From NCBI GenBank assembly GCA_911728455.2, contig OU452219.1, positions 27,598,211-27,662,210 of the forward strand: 64,000 nt of DNA, given 5' to 3'. This stretch comes from Marthasterias glacialis (taxonomy: Eukaryota; Echinodermata; Asteroidea; Forcipulatida; Asteriidae). Made by a program: the position numbers and the translations under genes. This document shows positions 33,620 to 44,934 of the stretch, one piece after another. Position 1 is the stretch's first letter, and each line of letters begins with the position of its first letter. The notes below the pieces were generated by a model, which was given only the letters and a program-made list of their open reading frames with translations, had not been told where the DNA came from and made no database searches.

Positions 33620-33801
33620 CAGGCTTTGCTCATGATGTGACGTCATTGGCGGGAGAAGAAACGTGACCAAAACGTCTGGGTTTCATCGCTACCATACACA
33701 CACATGTGTACATGTACTGTTGTGGTAGCAGTTAGCATGAAAGCGTTTCTTAGCATTTCACGTTCCCCCAGTGACGTCACATGTAAAACATCGTGAGCCT
33801 G
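33620..33801. mobile_element. MITE with CAGGCT…TGACGTCA termini
   Basis: 'caggctttgctcatgatgtgacgtcattgg' is matched by the complement of 'cccagtgacgtcacatgtaaaacatcgtgagcctg', with a 6-base insertion in one arm. Both arms carry a TGACGTCA word, which is also a CRE consensus. No coding. Confidence 0.55.
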
Positions 33802-34284
33802 CCCCAGGCTTGTCTTTGTGGGCATTCACGGAGAGTATTTTTTTCTAAATAAAGTATTTTTGAGAAAAAAAAAAAACATAAACAAAACAAAACAAAAATA
33901 ACATTATAAGGGGTCGCAATTTGTAGATACAGCTGATAAATTACATATTCGTTTTTAACTTGTACATGGCGTATGGAAAGGCATTATGGCAAACATCCTA
34001 ATACATTTTTTCCCACATTATGTGTCTTCTTCATTTTTAAACTAAAAATGCAATGCACTAAAAGGTTTTGTTTGTAGAGGGTCATTAAGGACCAAGATAA
34101 ACTACATCGTCTACGTTGACACATGAAACAAAATCCTCTCTCAGAATTTTGTTTGTCGTTGTTAAGCATAACAGCTTTTATGAAGCATTTTTTTTGAGTT
34201 TGATGCGTCAGCTTTTGTATTTTCTCACTCGAAGCCATGTCCTCGGGTTTAAGTGGTTAGGGAATGTCACGCAAGGTTTTTTTT

Positions 34285-34366
34285 TAACCCAGGGGCTACT
34301 CAGGTGGGAGTTGAACCCGTGAACCCTGTTCACTGGTGCAGACACTCTACTCTACCACCCACAGCT
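34285..34366 (-). repeat. tRNA-like repeat
   Basis: On the minus strand: GTGGGTGGTAGAGTAGAGTGTC … CAGTGAACAGGGTTCACGGGTTCAACTCCCACC, with a good B box and a plausible D-arm. A degenerate SINE head or tRNA pseudogene. Confidence 0.5.
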
Positions 34367-34589
34367 GAAATATTTAAAGGATTTTAAAGTTAATGTAGGC
34401 TAATATACTTCCTATTTAAAGGGATAACTCATCATGGGTTTTTGGAGAACATTCAATAACGTCTTCAATCAAGAAACACAGCATCAAAATAGGTGGACAA
34501 ATTTTTATTTTTTATTAAGTTACCGATTTTTACCAATTGAAACGTTAAGGACTAAAAATAGTTACTTTATTATACAAACAAATTGACTG

Positions 34590-34722
34590 TGAAGTTCAAA
34601 TTCATTCAGAGAGGGCAGATCTTATTGTCTGTGGAGAACTTTTGAAGGGGCACCAAGGCCAAGATCAGGGCAACGGAGGCCATGGCCTTCCGTGGCCTCT
34701 GTGTAATTTCAGGCCTAGCGTG
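34590..34722 (-). repeat. CAGGCCTG-type element
   Basis: Reverse-oriented copy: 'aacttttgaaggggcaccaaggccaagatcagggcaacggaggccatggcc' and the terminus 'gtaatttcaggcc'. Same organisation as 56738-56893. Confidence 0.5.
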
Positions 34723-34949
34723 AACCAGTTGCTTGTTGTAAATTTGCTTGCACAAAAAAAGTTGCACGATTTTAGATCTATACCTCCCTGACTTGTAAAA
34801 GTTTGAAGATCAAACAGCCACCAGTCTACGAACCAATGATTTCAACATTAGTTCAACTTCAAAAGCAGTTTGTCTCCAAACAGTAAGGTTTGGCTGCAGG
34901 GAACTTTCCTGCACTTCGTGATGTTGCTGATGATAACGAGGTTGTTACA

Positions 34950-35070
34950 TGTACACATAAGTACATGTACTGTAAGTGTACGTATGTACGTGTACGAACA
35001 TGTACACATACGTACATGTATTGTACGTGTACGTACACATATACGTGTATGTACACGTACGTACATGTGC
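34950..35070. repeat. GTAC-rich self-complementary satellite, proximal block
   Basis: Irregular repeats of ACATGTAC, GTACGTGTAC and CGTACATGTA. Almost every stretch is its own complement in part, so the block can form many alternative hairpins. Confidence 0.75.
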
Positions 35071-35267
35071 TCGAATTCGCTCCCTTGTGGAGTCCTGTAA
35101 CAAAAGGGAAGCGCAAGAACAATTGGTCTCCACAGGGGAATTCTAAAGAGAGGGATGCTCCACAAGGAAATTTGTGTACAAAGTCTATGAGAAAATATTA
35201 AGTACATGGACAAAGGAAAGAACAATAGAGGTCTCCACAAGAATGGAAAAATGAGAATGTGTGTTCC

Positions 35268-35491
35268 TACATGTACTGTAGGTGTGTACCTAAGTACATG
35301 TACTGTATGTGTACACGTACGTACATGTACTGTATGTGTACATGTACGTACATGTACGTACATGTACTGTATGTGTACACGTACGTACATGTACTGTATG
35401 TGTACACGTACGTACATGTACTGTATGTGTACACGTACGTACATGTACTGTATGTGTACACGTACGTACATGTACTGTATGTGTACACATA
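35268..35491. repeat. 27-bp self-complementary satellite, main block
   Basis: The unit 'acacgtacgtacatgtactgtatgtgt' recurs every 27 bp (for example ACACG at 35404 and 35431), with about six copies. It contains the palindromes ACGTACGT and GTACATGTAC. The 5' part is more irregular (TACCTAAGTACATGTAC). Open frames through it are artefacts of the 27-bp (multiple of 3) period. Confidence 0.85.
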
Positions 35492-35509
35492 CTGTGCATG
35501 TATCTCAAT

Positions 35510-36410
35510 ACAAGGGTAATGTAGATTGCATTTGTATGCGAGTCTGAAAAACTATAGGTGATCTTTTATGACGACCGCACATTATTTTTTGAGCACACAA
35601 CTGCTTGTACACGTAAGTACTGCACGTGGCACGCGTGTGTTTTGTAAACTGTCTCCATGATTGGTTGGTAAGCAAGCCTGCGGGAAGTCTAGACTCTGTT
35701 GCTCTCGTAAATGTCATGAGAAACAATTTTTTTACTGCACTGTACATCTAGGTATACAGCTACAGCCCAATGGAGCTATACGTGTTGTGTTGACGTGTGT
35801 GTAAACTCCTGATTCAAAATGCACACAATTTTTTGAAAGCCTCCTGGGTGCAAATAATGTTTGTGGCTTGTGAGATGGAATGATTTTAATTTCGGAGAGC
35901 ATTGCCAGCGAGGATTATTATTAATATTTTGCGAGCTTGTTAAAAGCGAGCCACATACATATGTGAGTGGCATTTGCGATGGCTGCACACAGGGCAGTCA
36001 AATCATCTGCTTTTAACTGATTGAGCATTTAACTTCTTGTCAAACTGATTCTATAATACACTGGTAAAGAATTAAAGCACTGATATGCAAAATTCTGATC
36101 AGAAGCTGTACACATTTTTAAAGTTTTAAATAGGTTTGTACACAAACATAGATGGGCCAACTTAGCATGCAATTTAGCACAACATAACCAACATAACTTT
36201 ATATACTCAGCCATACAGAGGACCAGTGTTATTTTCTACAGGTGGGCTATTAACCTTGACATTGCTTACCAATGAGCTCTCAGCAGTAATAGTTTAATGC
36301 TGAACTTGGCACACAGAGTGGAAAAACAGGTTGACCTCGTCACCTTAGATGATCTCATCCGATGAGTTCAGCATCTGTTGAGAGGCGTAAACCCTATAGG
36401 TACATACAAC
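35510..36410. other. Noncoding DNA, nothing recognised
   Basis: Unique-looking sequence with no exon. Confidence 0.3.
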
Positions 36411-36411
36411 C

Positions 36412-36530
36412 CCCCCCAAAAAAAAAAAAAAAAAAAAAAAAAATAAAATAAAAAAAAAATAAATAAATAAAAAAAAAAATAAAGTAATAAATAAATATAA
36501 AAAAAATAAATAAATAAATAAAAAATACAA
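36412..36530. repeat. A-rich low-complexity tract
   Basis: Starts with a C run, then about 25 As, then irregular (A)nT and AAAT units. Could be an expanded retroelement tail, but no element body is recognisable upstream on the plus strand. Confidence 0.8.
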
Positions 36531-36649
36531 TAAATCCAACAAAATCCAACAAAATGAAATAAATGTAATACAACAACATTAAAAAATGAATTATGTACCT
36601 AAAAATGAAACAGGCTTGTGATGGATTACTCAGATCGGCAGGAATAAAA

Positions 36650-36780
36650 ACAAAGCACTGATTGTGAAGTTTATACGACCAGATAAATATTTCCATCTGA
36701 AATTCTTTCAAGAAAAGGAGGGGGGAAAAAAAGGATGAAGACTTCCCAATTCACAGCAATCAAAATCACAAAATCCTCCT
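36650..36780 (+). repeat. Dispersed repeat family Y
   Basis: 'gtgaagtttatacgaccagataaatatttccatctgaaattctttcaagaa … gaagacttcccaattcacagcaatcaaaatcaca' follows the block order of 31138-31280. Confidence 0.5.
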
Positions 36781-36904
36781 GAAAGTATATACTGTTTCTC
36801 TTAATTTTTCCCCTAAAAGAGTGAATTTTCATCCACTTTGATGAAATTTTCACTGGTTGGTTGTATGGTGTAATAACTAAAGGGTGAGAGTGAAGTGTGC
36901 TCTT

Positions 36905-37590
36905 CAAAAAAACTAATGAGGTGTTATCCCTTTAACTTTAGGGCGTGTTTTCCACTCAAACATAATGAAAAACTTGTGTCTGACGAATAAGGCAGGATAA
37001 CAACAAATCATGATTCGTGTTCATGCCGTCAAACTCACAACATGATTTTCCCAGATGTTTTACGGCCATTTGGGTGCAACATTTGATATTGACATGACCT
37101 CATCTAAAAAATGCCTGAAAAATGTTGTGATGAAACCAGAAATTATGAAATAAATAAGTGTGGAGAATGTTTTAAACAGGTTTGAAATGTTACGGCTGGC
37201 AAGAATAGATTGATCTTACCTCCCCCATTTCCTGTGAAATGTTGAATAGTTTGGGACACTAAGCCCTGCCCAAAAGAGCAACTGACTAATCAATCTTGTT
37301 GGCAAGTCATTGCGTCACAAGCATGCGTATCATCTGCACGCCCCAGGTTTTCGCTCCATTCAGCTCCAAAGCTGACATACGTTTGGTGTGTTATTTTGCC
37401 CAAAATCACCCATTTCATCTTTCAAAAAAAATTCTTATGACAGAAACTTTTAATTCTCGGAAGACTTCAGTCTTTGAGAACCAAGCCTGACAATTATTCA
37501 ACTTTTCTTGCATAAACTGTCGAAGAAAAACAAGCTCAATGCAGACAAAGGGGCGTGGCCTACAGTGGAATTATGTCACTCTTGTGAACA
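36905..37590. other. Noncoding DNA
   Basis: No exon. The word 'taagccctgcccaaaagagcaactgactaatcaat' near 37261 resembles the right half of the element at 37594 and a segment near 48080. Confidence 0.3.
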
Positions 37591-37593
37591 AGA

Positions 37594-37697
37594 TAGACCG
37601 ATCCATCAAGCCCCGCCCACTGTGCACGTACGCCATATGCAGCGACGTGTTTGTGATTGGTCAATACAGTAAGGGCGGGACTTAATGGATCGGTCTA
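37594..37697. mobile_element. Short MITE, TIR TAGACCGATCCAT
   Basis: TAGACCGATCCATCAAGCCC and complement TAGACCGATCCATTAAGTCC form ~26-bp inverted termini bounded by TA. 104 bp long. A diverged half-copy follows at about 37819-37868 ('gtattaagaggtggagcctcatggatcgg'). Confidence 0.7.
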
Positions 37698-38333
37698 TTG
37701 CACCCACAACTCATGCAAGTCTGCCCCACGACACAACAATCCAAATGGTGGAAACTTGTTTTCCATTTTGTGATGGGATTTAAGCTGAACGTGCCAGACT
37801 TTTGGACACGTGCTCTTGGCTGTAATTGGTCAGTGTATTAAGAGGTGGAGCCTCATGGATCGGCCAGTTGCTTGGCATGTTTGCTTTCAGTCAACATGAA
37901 ACATTGAACAGATGACATTTCCAAAAGGCTGAGCTAGTGGAAAGACATGAATGTAAACATCAAAGTCATTTTTGTCCCAACAGATAAGGCAATGTACATT
38001 ATGTTTTGACTATTTGTCAGGCTTCTTGGATCCAATCCAAGTCAAATGTCTTTTTTTTATCTTTTTTTTTTAGTACATGTATGTGCACGACTCAGAACTT
38101 ACTTCAGAAAATGTTAAAGATATGATACATAGCTTGTAACAGACATATATAAAAGGTGATGGTTTGAAGCAAGTTCCTAATTTTTGCTTGAACTGTTTCT
38201 GTTAAAATTATTGTCACGTGTGAGCAGTGATGTAACCAGACATTTTATTGGGGTGAGGGTGGGGGGAGGCAGGGGGCAAAGACAAAATTTAGGGGCGGTC
38301 TATTTTATGTATCGTACCATTCATTTCAATACA

Positions 38334-38675
38334 TTAAAATGGTGGAAGGCAATGGTGGAAGCCTCTCGATGTCTCATAATCCTCTTCTTGGAACAAAAGG
38401 ACAAAGGTTTATAATTTGGGATTACACAAACACAACATCTCTCAATAGCCAAAATGGCAATGTATTCAAGACCTTTTTTGTCCTTGTTTGGGTGAAACGA
38501 AGCGTAAGACGGCGCAAGTGTGATCCATGCACACTCCGCAGTGGAATATCCGGGCGACCATTGCTCTGGTGGTCTGCAATTACACCATGGCGTCTTTACA
38601 TGGCTTCCGTTTCCAGTCAGGGGAAACATTTGCGTGTATACTGTACACGTCATCCGGCGCCTTCTGGTTAAGTAA
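38334..38675 (+). repeat. 450-bp dispersed repeat family X, copy 4 (5'-truncated)
   Basis: Begins at the 'atggtggaagcctctcgatg' block and runs to 'gtcatccggcgcc'. It lacks the first ~170 bp present at 12566 and 14152. Confidence 0.7.
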
Positions 38676-38689
38676 GTGCGCTGTCAAGA

Positions 38690-39225
38690 CGCTTCAAAGT
38701 TGAAAATAAACATCAAAATAACTTTGACATTAATATCACAATAGGCCCTCACAGTTTTTAGTTTTTTTTGCTGTTTTTTTTTTTTTTTTTTACATAAGAA
38801 AACAAGGCATGATTTGCCATTGGCTAATTAAAAGTGACTTGCATGCAGTGAGGTGTGGCGGACAGATTTGATATCTTCGAAATTAAGCTGTTGCCATGGC
38901 AATTGAAATCCGTACCTGAGAGAATGCTGAACTTGATTGTCATCCATGTTTGATGTGCATGCCCTCTTCGTGTGAGTTGTAGACACAAGATACCAGTATC
39001 ACATGACATGCAGCGGATCGACCAATAGGAACGTTGAAGAATTGACCGCTAGCCAAAATAATGAATGAATTTCCATAAGATTGACTGGAAGAGATGTTGA
39101 GGCCTCTCATTTTATAATTTGAACATCTTAAATTCTGTGACATTCCCAATATTTTAACCTGTTTGTGATACTACATTTCCACCCTCTAGTATTCGGTAAA
39201 TGAAAGTTTCCAGCAAGCTAATGCA
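38690..39225. other. Noncoding DNA
   Basis: T homopolymer at about 38774-38791. No exon seen. Confidence 0.3.
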
Positions 39226-39365
39226 TGTCAAGACCACACCGGCTCTTTTCAGAGCCACCACCCCCCCTGAAAGAGATTTGTACATGGTTGTACCCGCACA
39301 TTTTTCTAGTTTACTAGTTATAGTTTTCTATCCTTCACACCATGCAAAGCTTCAAACATCATTTA
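39226..39365 (+). mobile_element. Second copy of the histone stem-loop repeat (right half)
   Basis: 'caagaccacaccggctcttttcagagccacca' and 'gagatttgtacatggttgtacccgca … tttactagttatagttttctat … ccttcac.ccatgcaaagcttcaaac' match 28800-28940. The left arm is missing. The stem-loop at 39241-39256 is again perfect. A purine-rich TGAAAGAGA follows at 39268-39276. Confidence 0.75.
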
Positions 39366-39369
39366 AGCT

Positions 39370-39970
39370 GATACACAGTGGTGCTCGTCAAGCTTCTTCC
39401 CACATACTGCCTCACTTTGGTATTCACTACCTGTATCCTGCTTCCCATCCTGGTATAACCTGCCCCAATTCAAATGCAATATCAAGTGGTCATCTGTCTA
39501 CTTTTTGATTTCCTCTTCTTTCATCCCCTTTTCCCTCTTTTTAGCCATCACCTTGAGTGGCATGTTCTAGGGCCTTGTGATTGGCAACTTCCCTCCCCAC
39601 CTCCACCCCCCTGCAAAAAAAAAACAACCCAAAACAAAACAAACAAACAAAAACAAAAAAACATATAGCTGACCTGTGTGAAGTTCATCAAAATCGTTAG
39701 TCGTGTTTGAATGAAACAGCAAAAAAATTGTTTATTTTTTGTCTGGGATTTTGTGCACGACCACTTTGAAATTCCTCACCTCAATCCTGCTTCCCTACCA
39801 CCTATATTCTGGCTCACTGCAAACGTAATGTTGTTATATATCAACATGACTGTGTCCTCTCTCTTTTATTTTCTTTTTATGTAGCTCCACCTTGAGTGGC
39901 TATTCGTTGCCTTGTGATGGGCCACCATTATAAATGTTATATAAACATAGGACATGAAACACAGTATAAG
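39370..39970. other. Noncoding DNA
   Basis: Contains A-rich tracts (39614-39660) and two related 'cctcaccc… cttgagtggc … gccttgtgat' segments (39535-39585 and 39885-39920), probably tails of SINE-like repeats. No exon. Confidence 0.35.
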
Positions 39971-39973
39971 CGA

Positions 39974-40371
39974 GCCACTTTGCATCCGTCACGTTAGCAG
40001 TTTGTCCAATGGTTGTAACTTTTTTTTTTGAAGTACCTGAAACCAGCAAAAAGTGTTTCAACATGTGAATGGGCATTCTAGTATCTTAATAACTTGAGTT
40101 GATTCATTTGATGTTTTTATTTTAAAATCACCCTCAAACTTTCATTAAAATTTGATGGAAAAATCTACCTGCATTTTCTGTCAATTTTTTTGAATGAAAT
40201 TTGAGAGTAAGTGAAAAATTGATAACCCTATTCAACCCTATTTTCAGCATAAGCCTGCATGTCCCTTCACATGTTGAATTTTTTTTTTGATGGTTTCAGG
40301 TACTCAAAAAAAAAAGTAGTAATTGATACGACCATTGGAAAAAACTGTTAATGTGATGGTAGATAAGTGGC
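39974..40371. mobile_element. Foldback element with ~100-bp arms
   Basis: 'gccactttgcatccgtcacgttagcagt … gaagtacctgaaaccagcaaa … tttcaacatgtgaa' at the left is matched in inverted form by '…ttcacatgttgaa … tggtttcaggtact … actgttaatgtgatgg…aagtggc'. Arms are about 75-80 % alike and start with T runs. No coding. Confidence 0.65.
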
Positions 40372-40379
40372 CCTTTTTA

Positions 40380-40912
40380 CTGTGTTTCCTGTCATGTGTT
40401 TAAATCTGTGAACTTCCAGATAGAAACTAATTTGGATGATTACTAATCCTGCAATTTTGCGTTTAAATTATTCAAGTTATCCTACACAGATCACAGGCTT
40501 TTTGTTGATAGAAACCGATGCTGGTTTCTCACAATGCATCACACTGCACTTCCAGTGTGTGTGGGTTGTTTTTCTTTAAATTTTTGATTCTCATTAAATG
40601 TGAATGGTTTTAAAAGGCTACAAATGTCTGTCACCTTTTCTTTTTTGTCTTTTTTTCTCTTTTTTTTTTGCGGAAATGGAAGGCCTGGATTGAAAGTATC
40701 CACTATTGAGGACAGCTGCAAGTTTTTTTTTAGAATGATTAAAGGTGGTGGCTTTATTTTATGTCAAAAGTGCAAGTATGCTCGATATTTTCTTAAGCTA
40801 ATCGGCGTAATTTAGTGTGTCTTCGGTTTTTTATTTTGTGTCGAGTAATAAACCACAAGGGAAACTAAATGGGTACATTTAATTAAATGTTGGGGTGAAT
40901 AAAGAAAATTTG
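40380..40912. other. Noncoding DNA
   Basis: Pyrimidine-rich tract 40633-40670. No exon with both splice sites was found. Confidence 0.3.
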
Positions 40913-40916
40913 ACGA

Positions 40917-40986
40917 GAACAGGATTTGAACCTCTGAGCTTCGGATTAACGTGCCAGCGCTCTACCAACTGAGCTATCTAGCCCAA
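40917..40986 (-). repeat. tRNA-like SINE head, TAGCTCAGTTGG family
   Basis: Minus strand: GGGCTAGATAGCTCAGTTGGTAGAGC … GAGGTTCAAATCCTG with a 3' extension AAATTTTCTTTATTCACCCC, the same extension as at 20012. D-arm and B box are intact; acceptor pairing is absent. Confidence 0.65.
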
Positions 40987-41055
40987 ATGGTGGTGGTTTT
41001 TATTCTGTATGTAAATGTGGAAACGAGACGTTAGTATTCTGAATGGCTACAAGTG

Positions 41056-41425
41056 CAGGCCTTGCGCTTAAGCTTTTTGTAAAGTAGCCCAAGGGGCTAG
41101 TAAACTGCGCATTTTACTTACCCCCAGGAAGTTTTTGTAGCCCAAATTTTAAACATGTACATGTATTGTCATAACTGTATCTTTCTGATACTCATGGTAG
41201 CAATCACAACCGGTTTAATGGTTAAATGAAGTTACACTCACACACTCAAAAATAAATTAACACATTTCTATTATTCACATCTGAAAAGGAAGAAGTATGA
41301 GCATTATAAACAAGTAAGTTGCTCAGTTTTTAGTAGCCCGCAGGGCAAGTTGAGAAGTGGTGTTTACTAGCCCATAGCAGTTTTTACTAGACATTGCTGC
41401 TGGGCTAGTGTTGCGGTGAGCCCTG
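41056..41425 (+). mobile_element. CAGGCCTTGCGC MITE, copy 3
   Basis: Same orientation as 15789. The direct repeat AAGTG flanks it (41051-41055 and 41426-41430). The interior is nearly collinear with copy 1. Confidence 0.75.
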
Positions 41426-41470
41426 AAGTGCTGACGTTCTCACTAAGTAGGCCTACACTGTGTAATAATC

Positions 41471-41690
41471 AGAGGATCAGCTTGGCTCATTGGTTTCTTT
41501 CACTGCCTTTCACCTCTTGAGTACCCTGGTTTGAAGCCCACCTCAGACCAGAGCCTTGCATGTGGATTGGGTCTTCAGTCCCTGCCTGATTGCTGTGGGT
41601 TTTCCCCGTTTGGGGATTTCCTCCTTCATCTAGAACTGAACATTACTTCTCATTTCCTATTCATCTTGTTATTGGCGCTAATTGTGCTGT
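41471..41690 (+). mobile_element. tRNA-derived SINE, TTGGCTNAGTGGTT family
   Basis: The head 'atcagcttggctcattggtttctttcactgcctttcacctc…ctggtttgaagccc' carries A and B boxes. The body 'agaccagagcct.acatgtggattgggt…gcctgattg' is shared with 54765. Confidence 0.6.
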
Positions 41691-41829
41691 TGGATGTTTG
41701 ATAAGGTAAAGTTTAAACAAATAGGGGCCTAATCATCCCATTTTGGAAGAATTGATTGATGGGAGAAGAGCTCTAGGGCCTTGTGGGCTCTAGCTCCCGG
41801 ACAAAAAGACTGGATTGAAAGTGCTTGAA

Positions 41830-42420
41830 CAGAGGCCAGTGATTTTAGCCTATGGCCAGTAAACTCACTAGGGCCGGGACAGGCCATAACACATGTAATA
41901 AAACCTCACTGTGTAACATCTGTAATCCAAAAAAAGAAAAGAAAAAGAAATATGTTCAAATGTTGATGTTGAGTCTAATAAATATCTTTTGATTTTGTTG
42001 AGTATCGAAGTGTACTTAATATCCATACTATGATTGAGATGAATCTTTTCTTTGTGAACACTTTATTCAAATGAAAACAGTTTATATGTTAAACTGTGTA
42101 GATACCACTTTCCTAGTTTTGTTTCTGGTCTTGTAAAAGAAATTCGGGTCCAGTTAAATTTTTGAGCTACAAGCGAGAGCTGCCAACTCTCCCTGATTCT
42201 GCAGAAAGTTCCCTGAAGATAAATCAATCTTTCCATGTTCCGACAAACAAATTTGAATGTCTCCCTGATTATGGAAACTTTGTCCCTGTCATGTTGAATG
42301 TAATTCTAAATAGCTTCCTGATTGTTATACAAGATCTCCCTGATTGCAAGATGTAAATGTTGGCAGCTCAGACAATCCCTGCGGTCTCGTGGATCCCCCC
42401 CCCCCCGAAATTTGAGCCCT
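41830..42420 (-). mobile_element. hAT-like element (CAGGGCTC), reverse copy, interrupted
   Basis: Reverse copy of the 3635 family: terminus CAGGGCTCAAATTTCGG (complement, 42403-42420), interior words 'gtttctggtcttgtaaaag' and 'ggccagtaaactca'. A C homopolymer (42397-42406) and a 193-bp element (42177-42369) interrupt it. Confidence 0.5.
42177..42369. mobile_element. Nested MITE, TIR GAGCTGCCAAC, with internal CCCTGATT repeats
   Basis: GAGCTGCCAAC at the left and GTTGGCAGCTC at the right are exact inverted repeats. The interior carries four copies of a [T/C]CCTGATT word at about 42190, 42261, 42321 and 42338. It lies inside the hAT-like element of 41830-42420. Confidence 0.55.
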
Positions 42421-42429
42421 GTTCATGAA

Positions 42430-43735
42430 CCAGATTTGATCCCTTTATTGCAGTAATACAACAAACCAAAACAATCATCAGAACCAGAAAGTACAAATTA
42501 GAAAAACTGAAGTCATTAAATGAATCGTATTAGCTTCTAAATGAAATCTTGATGACCTTTGTGTAACAATCCAACCTGGATTTGGAAAAGATTCCTTGTT
42601 ATTTTGACCTTCACGTTTCCTTATAAACAATAGATGTGGTGAGACAAATGCTGGCTTGTAGACAAGGGAGGCCAGCACCTGCTGCCGTTGTCCTGACTCT
42701 GGGACAAGCCTAGATATGAAGTATATTCATCAACTCGACGGACATTGTACATGACCTCAGGTGTTTTCGTCTGGGAAATATCGCTGGAATTTTTCTTCTT
42801 CTTCAATGATCATTTGAATGAATTTCTGACATTGACTGATTGTCACGGGTAGAGGGATATGGGGGGGGGGGGGGGGATATTGAGGGGACAGAACTATTCG
42901 TGACTGGAAATGTTGAATTAATTTATAAGGTGTGTTTTGTCGAGGGTGAGGGGCATGGCTGTACTTTTTAATTACAATTTATTTTGATATCTGTGAGAGG
43001 GAGAGAGGGTGGTAAATCAGGTGTAGTGCTGAGCAGAGGATTATTGATGTCATATTCCTGGGTAGCCCAGGTCTACTTGACATCAGGAAATGGCAGGTTA
43101 TTGTGGTGTAGATATAGATTGATGATTTGGGCAAATGATCTTTTCTTAAAGGGATGATACACTCTTTGGATTATTGGCTGTGCAAAGTGACTCCAGTGTC
43201 CTAGTTGTCAATGAACACTACACAACCAACCGGCCAAAAATTGCATTCAAAATGGCTGCCTAAGGACTTGCCAGGGTTTAGTTATCAAAATTATTAGTCT
43301 TGATGTATTATTTTATAACACATCTCCTGCTGGTTCTGTATTCTGATTTGCTGAAACATGGTCACGTGGGGTTGACTAATACAAGCTAGCGCATAAGATT
43401 TGCGTCACCGTGAACTAGGCACACGTCAATACATTGCACGCACGTAATTTGCAGGAAATAGTTCCCGTACCGGGGACTTATACTCAGTTTTGACTGGTTA
43501 CAGCGCCCTCTCATGATGTGAACAGTGAACAGCAAATAAAAAACTGAATCCAGGTAATTTAAAAGCATTCTTTTAACTGCTTATGGTTGACTTGCTCATG
43601 AGTTAATGGTTGAATTAAAACAGTTCAGCCAAAAAACTTGATATCCCCCCCTTATTTTCCTTTTTCTGTCATATTTTTGATTGAAGTGTTTTAAAACACA
43701 TGGACTGGCATAATTTGGTCACAGTGCTAATTTAT
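42430..43735. other. Noncoding DNA
   Basis: G homopolymer 42861-42875. No exon recognised. Confidence 0.3.
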
Positions 43736-43737
43736 CT

Positions 43738-43828
43738 CCCCTCGGGCCTGTGAGTGACAAGAAGAGGGTCCTATTTCCCTCGGCTTTCGGCCTGGGGACC
43801 TCTTCTGGTCACTCACAGTCCCTTGGGG
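43738..43828. mobile_element. Short foldback, CCCC…TGTGAGTGAC arms
   Basis: CCCCTCGGGCCTGTGAGTGAC and complement CCCCAAGGGACTGTGAGTGAC, continuing through AGAAGAGG, give ~30-bp arms around a 30-bp loop that itself contains CCTCGGCTTTCGGCC. 91 bp in total. Confidence 0.55.
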
Positions 43829-43834
43829 TGCATT

Positions 43835-44770
43835 GATGCACACTACTAGCAACCTCATAGCCAGTCCATATGTGTATAATGGTTTTAAATACATATAGTC
43901 AATAGAGTATGACAAAACATTATTGTTGTGAAAGGTGAACATTAATTTTTGAAGGTCTGGCATTCTCAAATTTTCCAAATACGAAATATCCTTTTTTTTT
44001 TACGTACATGTTCATTCATCACAAACTTACCGTTTTGTACAGATAGATTTAAATCATTCCCCAAAATGTTTTGACTATTTTTTTTCAATGGATTTTTCTT
44101 TAGGTACAACATTTAACGTTTTTTTTTTGTGTAAACATCTGGGTCATTTTCTTGAGGTACATATCTTTTATTGAAGATCCTTTAAATAGATTATCAAAAC
44201 AAAAATCTGTATTATTTACTTATTTTCATTGGATTATGGTAATTTAGGTCAGACTTTTTCAGATTTGTTCTGACTTTTTTTCATATTTTTGTTGAAATAC
44301 CTACGTGTATGTATGTTGCCATCAAAAACTCACTCGTGAAGAATTTCCATAAATGTCCTGTATTATGTTTTTATCAATGGATCATGTTTTTTGAGGGCTT
44401 CCAAAATGAATAGTATGCAGGGCATTTATGTTATAGGTTTATGTAATATCATCACTTTAGAAATGTAGAAAATGCTGAGCTCAACTGCACGCTGTTTCCT
44501 GCTTTGGATGCGGCAAACTGGTATCACAAACGTACGGAAAAAATGGTGACACGCATAAAGCATTTCCTACATTTTTTATTGGTCGATCTAAATGATGTGG
44601 TGCCTGAATGGCCCATCTTTTGGTGGATGCCTGTCACGTTATAATCATTTTGCCACGTGAAAACGTAGCGTAATAAAATGGCCGCACGCATCCAATAGTT
44701 CGTCAACTGAGTCCCGGATAATGACTTCACTCATTGATCTACCGGGTCCTATTTCAGTGGATCGTCACAA
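43835..44770. other. AT-rich noncoding DNA
   Basis: No exon or clear repeat. Confidence 0.3.
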
Positions 44771-44774
44771 ACTT

Positions 44775-44932
44775 AGGCTGTTGTCTGAAGTAGCGGCTGC
44801 GGCTGCGGGTTGATTATCATGTGAACAAGCATTGAAGCATAGGAGGCCCATAGCAACACCCTTAGAAACAGCCATAGCCGTAGCCGTAGCCGTAGCCGTA
44901 GCCGCCAATTTGAACACAGCATTTATTAAAGG
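44775..44932. mobile_element. GCGGCTGCGGCT inverted-repeat element with (GTAGCC)n
   Basis: 'tctgaagtagcggctgcggctgcgg' at the left is matched as complement by 'gccgtagccgtagccgccaatttgaacac' at the right. The hexamer GTAGCC repeats about five times (44878-44902). Copies are at 18405, 49787 and 59516. Confidence 0.6.
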
Positions 44933-44934
44933 CA

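Noticed and set aside
34848..35471. 207-codon minus-strand frame and several overlapping frames in the same region
   Set aside because: The 27-bp satellite unit is a multiple of three and lacks stops in several frames on both strands, so long frames are automatic.
36412..36530. Poly-A tail of a processed pseudogene
   Set aside because: No gene-like sequence or TSD flanks it; the tract is irregular A/T low complexity.
40917..40986. Functional tRNA gene
   Set aside because: A and B boxes are good, but the acceptor stem does not pair and the same 3' extension recurs at 20012; a SINE head is more likely. The same reasoning applies to 9738, 15285, 34285 and 48886.
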